DNA of 16,143 nt from Pseudoxanthomonas suwonensis (GTDB lineage Bacteria > Pseudomonadota > Gammaproteobacteria > Xanthomonadales > Xanthomonadaceae). The notes beneath the pieces are model-generated. The model was given only the letters and a program-made list of their open reading frames with translations, did not search any database and was not told where the DNA came from. Location of the stretch: positions 1-16,143 of the forward strand of contig QFNC01000036.1 in NCBI GenBank assembly GCA_003240695.1, in the 5' to 3' direction. Below, one piece after another: positions 7,374-12,926 of the stretch. The translations under genes and the position numbers were made by a program. Position 1 is the first letter of the stretch. Each line of letters starts with the position of its first letter.

Positions 7374-7871
7374 ATGACCCCCTTCCGCAGCTCGTCGGTC
7401 CCCACGCTGGGTCCGCTGGAGCGCGACGTCCTCGAAGCGGTGTGGTGCATCAGCGCCACCGGCCAGGCTGCACACGGGCCGGCCTCGGACACAGCGGGCA
7501 CGGTCAGCATCCGGGAGGTCCACGAGCGGTTGGGGGACCGGGGTCTGGCCTACACCACCATCTCCACGGTGCTCACGAACCTGGAGAAGAAGGGTGTGAT
7601 CGAGCGCGCCTCCCGCGGTCGGCCGGTCCAGTACCGGGCGATCATCGGTCGTGACGAGTACTCCGCGGCCCTGATGAACGAGGCGCTGTCCTACAGCCAG
7701 GACCGGCGCGCCAGCATCCTGCACTTCGTCAGCGGTATGGACGAGTCGGACGTGGAAGCGCTGCGTGAGCTGGTCGAGCGCACCGGTGGCCGCCACCCTG
7801 ACTCGCCCGCTGCGGGCGCGCCCGGGTCGCCCTCGTCCCTGCACCGCGACTCCCCTGACCCCGCGCCGTGA
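7374..7871 (+). CDS. BlaI/MecI/CopY-family transcriptional repressor
   Basis: A 165-residue winged-helix repressor of the BlaI/MecI (penicillinase repressor) family. LGPLERDVLEAVW near the N terminus opens the first helix. YTTISTVLTNLEKKGVIERAS is the recognition helix and wing, and a C-terminal helical part serves for dimerisation. There is an Ala/Gly insertion before TVSIREVHERL and a disordered Pro/Ser tail. An in-frame ATG at 7365 would add three residues, but it overlaps the -10 box, so ATG 7374 with a leaderless mRNA is more likely. The M56 protease gene begins 1 nt after the stop, so the pair forms an operon. In known systems the protease inactivates the repressor on signal. The targets are not evident here. 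Confidence 0.85.
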   Translation: MTPFRSSSVPTLGPLERDVLEAVWCISATGQAAHGPASDTAGTVSIREVHERLGDRGLAYTTISTVLTNLEKKGVIERASRGRPVQYRAIIGRDEYSAALMNEALSYSQDRRASILHFVSGMDESDVEALRELVERTGGRHPDSPAAGAPGSPSSLHRDSPDPAP

Positions 7872-7872
7872 C

Positions 7873-8907
7873 ATGGCCACACTCGCACTGTTCGGAGCAC
7901 TGCTCGCGATAGTCATCGCGATCGGGGCGCGGGGTGCGCGCCTGCTGGCGCCCGCCGCACCGGAGTTCGCGCGTCGTCCCGTCCTGGGCATCACGATCTG
8001 GACCACCCTGCTGGTCACCTGGACCCTCGCAGTGCTCTCCCTGGGGCCGATCCTGGCCTGGAACCTCTCCGGCCACTTCCTGCCCGGCAAGGCAGGCATG
8101 GTGTGCCGTGCCTGCGTCCGTGGCGCCAACCCGCTGGGCCCCTGGACCACCCCCACGGATGTGTTCCCCCCGTTCTTCGCCCTGTTCGTGCCGATCCTGA
8201 TCGGGATCTGGTTCGTCGCGGCCCTGGGGGTGGCGATCGTCAGCGCGTCCCGCAGCGCTCACCGGCACGTGGAGGTGCTGCGTACGGCGGGCCTCCGCTC
8301 AGACCTGGGTCCGCACGTGTGGGTGGTGCCCAGCGACGAGGTGGTCGTGTATTCCACGCCGGTGCGCGGCGGGGCCGTCGTGCTGTCCCGACGGGCGCTG
8401 GAACTGCTGGACGGGCGCACGCTGCCGGCGGTGCTCGCCCATGAGCAGGCGCACCTGGACCGGCGTCACCACTGGATGTGCGGCCTGCTGCGCGTCTTTC
8501 GCGCCCTGGTGGGCTGGGTGCCACTGGTGGACCGCGGCACTCGTGAGGTGCTGGTCCTGCTGGAGATGGATGCCGACGACGCCGCCCGTCGCACGGTGGG
8601 TGAGGCGGCACTGTTCGACGCGCTGATGTCGCTGGTGGGTGTCTATGAACCGCGTGCAGCCGTCGCAGGCGGAAGCCCGCTGGCTGCGGTCACCACAGCC
8701 GTCGGCCCGCGGTTGCACCGACTGCTGGGTGCTGCTGCCCAGGCCGGCCCCCCACCCGAGGATCGGCCGGACACGGAGAGGCCGCTGCCCGCCGCCCGCC
8801 GTCCGCTCGTGCTGCCCCTGCTGCTGGTGGCGGGCCAGATCGGGATCCTGCTGCTGGCCACCATGCCGTACGTGCGCATCATCGCGGACGGCTGCCTGCG
8901 GATCTGA
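7873..8907 (+). CDS. M56 (BlaR1/MecR1-type) membrane metalloprotease
   Basis: A 344-residue membrane protease paired with the BlaI-like repressor. Hydrophobic segments lie near residues 2-23, 37-63, 99-123 and 318-337. The zinc motif H190-E191-Q-A-H194 is followed by an acidic stretch at LLEMDADDAARR that should supply the third ligand (E231 or nearby). Unlike staphylococcal BlaR1 it has no C-terminal penicillin-binding sensor domain, as in most actinobacterial M56 proteins, so its signal is unknown. A hydrophilic Pro-rich linker precedes the last membrane segment. ATG 7873 lies 1 nt after the blaI stop, which suggests coupled translation. Confidence 0.8.
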   Translation: MATLALFGALLAIVIAIGARGARLLAPAAPEFARRPVLGITIWTTLLVTWTLAVLSLGPILAWNLSGHFLPGKAGMVCRACVRGANPLGPWTTPTDVFPPFFALFVPILIGIWFVAALGVAIVSASRSAHRHVEVLRTAGLRSDLGPHVWVVPSDEVVVYSTPVRGGAVVLSRRALELLDGRTLPAVLAHEQAHLDRRHHWMCGLLRVFRALVGWVPLVDRGTREVLVLLEMDADDAARRTVGEAALFDALMSLVGVYEPRAAVAGGSPLAAVTTAVGPRLHRLLGAAAQAGPPPEDRPDTERPLPAARRPLVLPLLLVAGQIGILLLATMPYVRIIADGCLRI

Positions 8908-8962
8908 CCTCCCGTCGGAGCAGGGCCGGGCGGCAGTGCAGGCGGGGGTTGCGCACACGACA

Positions 8963-8998
8963 ACGGCGCGCACCGCCCGTGAGAGCGATGCGCGCCGT
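8963..8998. terminator. Inverted repeat, candidate bidirectional terminator
   Basis: A perfect 9-bp inverted repeat, ACGGCGCGC (8963-8971) and GCGCGCCGT (8990-8998), with an 18-nt loop. It lies between the convergent M56 gene and csbD. There is no T-tract, so it would be a U-less terminator if it acts as one. The rest of the 8908-9111 gap shows nothing clear except a weak GCAGC/GCTGC stem at 9089-9104, just past the csbD stop. Confidence 0.45.
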
Positions 8999-9111
8999 CG
9001 AGGTGCTGCGCGTGTGCCTGCCCGTGGATCTCGGTGCAGTTCTTTGGCATGGACGAGTCCGGATGCCAGGAGAATGCACCCAGTTTCAGCAGCGGGCCGG
9101 CTGCGGCAGGG

Positions 9112-9306
9112 TCACTTGGAGAAGCCGTCCTTCAGGTTCTTGGCGGCGTCCTTGACGTTCTCGCCGGCCTGGCGGGTGTTCGCCTCGGCCTGGTCGCCAC
9201 GGCCCTCGGCCTCGAGGGAGTGGTTGTCGGTGGCGTCGCCGACGCCTGCCTTGGCCTTGCCGGAGGCCTCCTGGGCCTTGTTCTTGATCTTGTCGCCGAG
9301 GTTCAT
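9112..9306 (-). CDS. CsbD-family general stress protein
   Basis: A 64-residue, highly hydrophilic protein. The N-terminal DKIKNKAQEASGKAKAGVGD segment is the hallmark of the CsbD family, small stress-induced proteins of unknown molecular function first seen in the Bacillus SigB regulon. It contains no Cys or Trp and is rich in Ala, Lys, Asp and Gly. I chose ATG at 9306 because AAGGGA (9319-9314 on the minus strand) sits 7 nt upstream; the ATG two codons earlier (9312) is too close to it. It lies 74 nt downstream of the doxX-like gene on the same strand and may be co-transcribed or have its own stress promoter. No clear SigB-type box was found by eye. Confidence 0.85.
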   Translation of the reverse strand: MNLGDKIKNKAQEASGKAKAGVGDATDNHSLEAEGRGDQAEANTRQAGENVKDAAKNLKDGFSK

Positions 9307-9380
9307 GTGCATTTCCCTTCGTCGGATCGCACCCCTTGCGGGGGGCCACGGCACGGACGCGCCGCGGCGGTGAGCCGAAC

Positions 9381-9866
9381 CTAGCCCACGGACCTGGTCG
9401 TCGTATGCGGATCTTCCGAATGGTCTGACTGCCCACTCTGTCCGCTGCCCCTGGTGCGCTGCGGCAGTCCCGCACCCCACAGGGCCGCCGCGATCAGCAG
9501 GGGCTGCCCGAACAGACGGCCCAGCCGCTTCGCATCGGTGTCCAGGCCGAACGCGTCGATCCCCTCGACGTACTGGGAGATGTTCCCGGGGAGAACGGCC
9601 ACGTAGAAGGCGGCGAGCGCCACGCCGGTGAGCCGCCGGTACCGGGGCAGGGCGATCAGCGATACCCCCAGCGCGATCTCCGCGACCCCGGAGCCCACCA
9701 CCACGAGGTCCTCGGGGAAGGGCTGCCACGAGGGCACCTGGGCACGGAACTCCTCCCGCGCGAAGGTGAGGTGGGAGATCCCCGCGAAGGTCATCACCGC
9801 GCCCAGTCCGATGCGGGTGAGGTCCTGGGACGTGGTGGCAGGGACGCGGCGCAGGAGGGATCTCAT
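9381..9866 (-). CDS. DoxX-like integral membrane protein
   Basis: A 161-residue membrane protein with four hydrophobic helices: LGAVMTFAGISHLTF, GSGVAEIALGVSLIAL, GVALAAFYVAVLPGNI and FGQPLLIAAALWGAGL. This four-helix layout, with an Arg-rich N terminus and a conserved GxSHL near the first helix, fits the DoxX family, whose biochemical role is mostly unknown (some members are linked to thiol or oxidative stress). The C-terminal 20 residues are Ser/Gly-rich and hydrophilic. ATG 9866 is preceded by a TACACT box at leaderless distance, with no ribosome site. A divergent gene starts at 9978, and csbD follows on the same strand. Confidence 0.75.
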   Translation of the reverse strand: MRSLLRRVPATTSQDLTRIGLGAVMTFAGISHLTFAREEFRAQVPSWQPFPEDLVVVGSGVAEIALGVSLIALPRYRRLTGVALAAFYVAVLPGNISQYVEGIDAFGLDTDAKRLGRLFGQPLLIAAALWGAGLPQRTRGSGQSGQSDHSEDPHTTTRSVG

Positions 9867-9872
9867 CGGCAC

Positions 9873-9878
9873 AGTGTA
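9873..9878 (-). promoter_or_regulatory. -10 element (TACACT) for leaderless doxX-like gene
   Basis: On the minus strand TACACT ends 6 nt before ATG 9866, which would place the transcription start on or next to the start codon. No -35 at the expected distance and no ribosome site are seen. Confidence 0.5.
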
Positions 9879-9965
9879 GGCAACGGCCCTGACAGCCCGG
9901 GACCCCGCTGAAGAGCACAGTCCGGTCCGGTCCTGGATCCGGCCGCCCCGCCGGACCGCGCCCGG

Positions 9966-9971
9966 TACGGT
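9966..9971 (+). promoter_or_regulatory. -10 element (TACGGT) for the 342-aa gene
   Basis: TACGGT fits TANNNT and lies 6 nt before ATG 9978, again a leaderless layout. It lies back to back with the doxX promoter in a 111-nt divergent region. Confidence 0.45.
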
Positions 9972-9977
9972 CGTGCC

Positions 9978-11006
9978 ATGAAGCCGTTCCCCCGCTACTG
10001 GGCACAGCACCACGAGACCGTCACCTTCCGCGGCGGCACCACCTGGGACATGACGACGGCGGGCTCCTCCTTCACGTCCGAGGAGGACGCGCTGCGCGAG
10101 GCCCGCGAGCGTCTGGCACGCTTCGTGGCCTCCGGCGGGCCGGACGGCCGGACCCCGCACGACTGGTACTACCCCGACCGCCACCTGCCCGAGGAGCTGC
10201 TGGAGGAGCTCCACGGCCAGGACGGTGAGCTGATCGGGGCGATCACCCGCAACAGGTACGGCGCCGCGATCCTGAACACCGATGCCCTGCTGATCACCGA
10301 CGTGGACATCCGCGTGCCCTCGGCCCGGGAGGCCCGACGGGCCGGCCGGGGCGGCGGAGGCGGGCGCCGTGGAGGCGCGCACGGTGGAGGGGCCGAGCGT
10401 GGCGGCGGACCCCATGGAAGGGCCGGGCGAGGCGGCGGTCTGCTGGGTCGACTGTTCGGGCGCGCCTCCACCTCGCCGCAGGGCCATCCGAGCGGCTCCA
10501 CCGGTCCTGGCCCGGGCACCCCCTCCCCCAGCGGCTTCCAGGCCCGTGCGCAGCAGGAGATCGACCGGATCACCGACCTGATCGGTGAGTTCGCCCAGCG
10601 GAACCCCGAGCTGGGCATGCGCACCTACCGCACCCGCAACGGCTTCCGGGTGCTGATCTCCGGGGCCGATGCCCCTCCCCGCAGCGACCGCGCCGCCACC
10701 ATCATGCGCGAGCTGACCAGCGACGACCTGTACATGAGGCTGTGCCGGGTCCAGGAGAGCTACCGGGCGCGCCTGACCCCCAAGCCGTGGCGGATCGACA
10801 TGCGCCCCATCCACGGAGCGGGACCGTGGTGGGCGGGCACGGATGTGCACACCGAATGGGTGCAGGACTACACCGCCGCCTCTGAGCCCTATGCGGTGTG
10901 CGAGCTGGTCAGCGAGACCGGCCCGGCGCCGTCGGCCGAGGAGCAGCGACTGATCGACCTGCACGACCGCGCCACCCGGCCCACCGCCGGGCTCCCGCTG
11001 GCCTGA
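9978..11006 (+). CDS. Conserved-looking protein of unknown function with Gly-rich insert (possible primase-like fold)
   Basis: A 342-residue soluble protein that I cannot name. Residues 1-112 form one ordered part ending in LLITDVDIR, with D108 and D110. Residues 120-186 are a low-complexity linker, first Gly/Arg/His-rich and then Pro/Ser/Gly-rich. Residues 187-290 form a second ordered part containing RTYRTRNGFRVLI (215-227), then a Ser/Asp helix and a run with RVQESYRARLTPKPWR. A DxD motif after a hydrophobic strand, followed by a [ST]-x-x-G-x-[RH] strand, recalls archaeo-eukaryotic primase-like domains, but that is a guess from motif spacing. There are no signal peptide, membrane segments or metal-binding Cys clusters. 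It is monocistronic with a leaderless start, 31 nt before the regulator remnant. Confidence 0.7.
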   Translation: MKPFPRYWAQHHETVTFRGGTTWDMTTAGSSFTSEEDALREARERLARFVASGGPDGRTPHDWYYPDRHLPEELLEELHGQDGELIGAITRNRYGAAILNTDALLITDVDIRVPSAREARRAGRGGGGGRRGGAHGGGAERGGGPHGRAGRGGGLLGRLFGRASTSPQGHPSGSTGPGPGTPSPSGFQARAQQEIDRITDLIGEFAQRNPELGMRTYRTRNGFRVLISGADAPPRSDRAATIMRELTSDDLYMRLCRVQESYRARLTPKPWRIDMRPIHGAGPWWAGTDVHTEWVQDYTAASEPYAVCELVSETGPAPSAEEQRLIDLHDRATRPTAGLPLA

Positions 11007-11036
11007 GCCGGCCCCGACACCACCAGGAGACCTCCC

Positions 11037-11581
11037 ATGCCCGGCCCGCCCGACGTCCCCCCGCTCACCGGTGAGGTGGTGGGGCTGGCGGCGTGGCGCG
11101 CATCGACCTCGCAGGCGTTCGTGCCGCTGGACATCCATCCACTCGGTGGGGACGAGTTCTCGGGCCGCCTAGCGAGCGCGCAGCGGGGCGGCCTGTCGGT
11201 GTTCCAGCTGGAGCACACCGCGGCGGCGGTGGCCCGCACCCCGCAGCTGATCGCCCGCAGCCGCGGCGACATGCTGAAGGTGAGCCTGCAGGTCGAGGGC
11301 GACGGCATGGTGGAGCAGGACGGTCGGGTGACGCTGCTGCACCCGGGCGATTTCGCGATCTACGACACCGCCCGCCCCTACACGCTGCGGTTCGACCGGC
11401 CCACCCGCATGGTGGTGCTGGCCTTCCCCCACGACGCCCTGCCGATGCCCCGCGAGGAGATCGCCCAGGTCACTGCCACCGCGTTCACCGCGGGATCCCC
11501 CTTGGGGGCCGTGGTGAACCCGTTCCTGGGAGCTCGCGGCGATGGAGTCCTTCGACTCCGGGCTGCCGATCACCCAGGCCC
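11037..11581 (+). pseudogene. AraC-family regulator remnant (ligand-binding N-terminal half only)
   Basis: AGGAG at 11025-11029 precedes ATG 11037. About 164 residues match the N-terminal sensing domain (AraC_binding_2 type) of AraC-family activators of aromatic catabolism: a beta-rich core with LLHPGDFAIYDTARPY and RMVVLAFP, ending in VVNPFL. At the G3 run 11528-11530 the frame breaks; removing one G continues it as ELAAMESFDSGLPITQAL, which reads like the next family segment. The sequence then changes to HpaD at about 11582. The helix-turn-helix DNA-binding half is absent, so it cannot work as a normal activator. Unshifted, the frame runs to a stop near 11621. It was presumably the activator of the genes downstream. 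Confidence 0.75.
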
Positions 11582-12106
11582 TGGATGCACCGCAAGGGCA
11601 CCGTGCACGACACCGCCCTGACCGGCGGCGACGGGCCCCGCATGCACCACGTCGCGTTCTCCACCCACGAGAAGCACAACATCATCCAGATCTGCGACAA
11701 GCTCGGTGCCCTGCGCCTGAGCGACCGGATCGAGCGGGGGCCGGGCCGTCACGGCGTCTCCAACGCCTTCTACCTGTACCTGCGGGACCCCGATGGGCAC
11801 CGCGTGGAGATCTACACCCAGGACTACTACACCGGCGACCCGGACAACCCCGTGATCACCTGGGACGTCCACGACAACCAGCGGCGCGACTGGTGGGGCA
11901 ACCCGGTGGTCCCCTCCTGGTACACCGACGCCTCCCCGGTGCTGGACCTCGACGGGAACGTGCAGCCCCTGGTGCGGCGCACCGACGAGTCCGAGATGGC
12001 GGTGACCATCGGCGCCGACGGCTTCTCGTACACCCGCCAGGGCGACGCGGACGGCACCTATGTGGGCGAGGCCGCCAAGGGCTTCAAGCTGGGGAACCAG
12101 CTGTGA
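11582..12106 (+). pseudogene. hpaD: HpaD (homoprotocatechuate 2,3-dioxygenase), C-terminal half only
   Basis: Intact HpaD opens the ring of 3,4-dihydroxyphenylacetate with Fe(II). The fragment begins WMHRKGTVHDTAL and aligns by spacing with Brevibacterium fuscum HPCD. His of VHD equals H200, the second His of MHHVAF equals H214 (metal ligand), HGVS equals H248, LYL equals Y257 and RVEIY equals E267 (metal ligand). The last residue falls at 365, that enzyme's length. Residues 1 to about 191, including metal ligand H155, are missing, so it should be inactive. It joins the AraC remnant without intervening start or ribosome site; ATG 11585 could start translation. The stop overlaps the GTG of hpaH by 4 nt, as in an intact operon. 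Confidence 0.85.
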
Positions 12107-12926
12107 GCGCCCGTGAGCACCGGACGCCCCGGCCCGGTCGCGGTCTCGACGACGCCCAGGTGCAGGCCCTGGCCGACGAGCTCGCCGAGGCCACCCGCAC
12201 CGGGGGCGCGATCCCGCTGATCAGTGCCCGCCACCCCGAGATGACGGTGGAGGACTCCTACGCGGTGCAGCGCCTGTGGCGCCGGCGCAGGGAGCAGGCC
12301 GGCGGCCGGGTGGTGGGCCACAAGATCGGGCTCACCTCCAGGGCCATGCAGGAGGCCACCGGGATCGACGAGCCCGACTACGGGGTGATCTTCGATGATC
12401 AGGTGCGCCGCTCCGGGGCGGTGCTCCCCCACGACCGCTGGTCGAACGTGCGGATCGAGGTGGAGCTGGCCTTCGTTCTTCGCGAGCGGATCCAGGGTCC
12501 CGGTGTGAGCGTGGAACAGGTGCTCGCAGCCACCGATCACGTGGTGCCGGCGCTGGAGATCCTGGACTCCCACATCGCCCTGGAGGGCCGCACCATCGTT
12601 GACACCATCAGCGACAACGCCGCCCTGGGGCCATGGTCCTGGGGGATGTGCAGCTGGACCCGCATGCCCGTGACCTGTCCTGGATCGGGGCGCTGTGCCG
12701 GGTGAACGGGGAGATCGTGGAGTCCGGGGTATCCGGGGCGGTGCTGGGCTCCCCGGCGCTGTCGGTGGCGTGGCTGGCCGATCGGCTCGCCCTTCACGGT
12801 GAGGCGCTGAAGGCCGGGGAGAACGTGCTGGCCGGTTCCTTCACCCGCCCGGTGTGGGTGCACCCCGGGGACCGGGTGAGTGTGCAGTTCCAGGACCTGG
12901 GGACCGTGGAGGTGGATTTCCGATGA
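12103..12926 (+). pseudogene. hpaH: HpaH-type 2-oxo-hepta-4-ene-1,7-dioate hydratase, frameshifted
   Basis: This enzyme of the fumarylacetoacetase-like hydratase family (HpaH, MhpD, DmpE) adds water to 2-oxo-hepta-4-ene-1,7-dioate in homoprotocatechuate breakdown. GTG 12103 overlaps the hpaD stop. Family landmarks are VVGHKIGLTSRAMQ, a VELAFVL metal-ligand strand, PALEILDSH and TISDNAA. At the G4 run 12627-12630 one base appears to be missing. Before it the frame reads DNAALG, and after it the -1 frame reads AMVLGDVQLDP and continues through the normal C terminus to 12926. With the repair the protein would be 274 residues, close to the usual 265-270. As read, the frame ends at 12705 with an unrelated tail. 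The downstream part overlaps hpaI by ATGA. Confidence 0.85.

Noticed and set aside
9034..9384. Plus-strand frame of 116 codons opposite csbD
   Set aside because: It is antisense to a well supported CsbD gene, has no family features and no convincing start.
11542..12705. 387-codon plus-strand frame spanning the AraC-HpaD junction into HpaH
   Set aside because: It is a chance open frame. Only its first ~15 codons (AraC continuation after frameshift) and its part after GTG 12103 (HpaH) are meaningful; the middle is HpaD in another frame.
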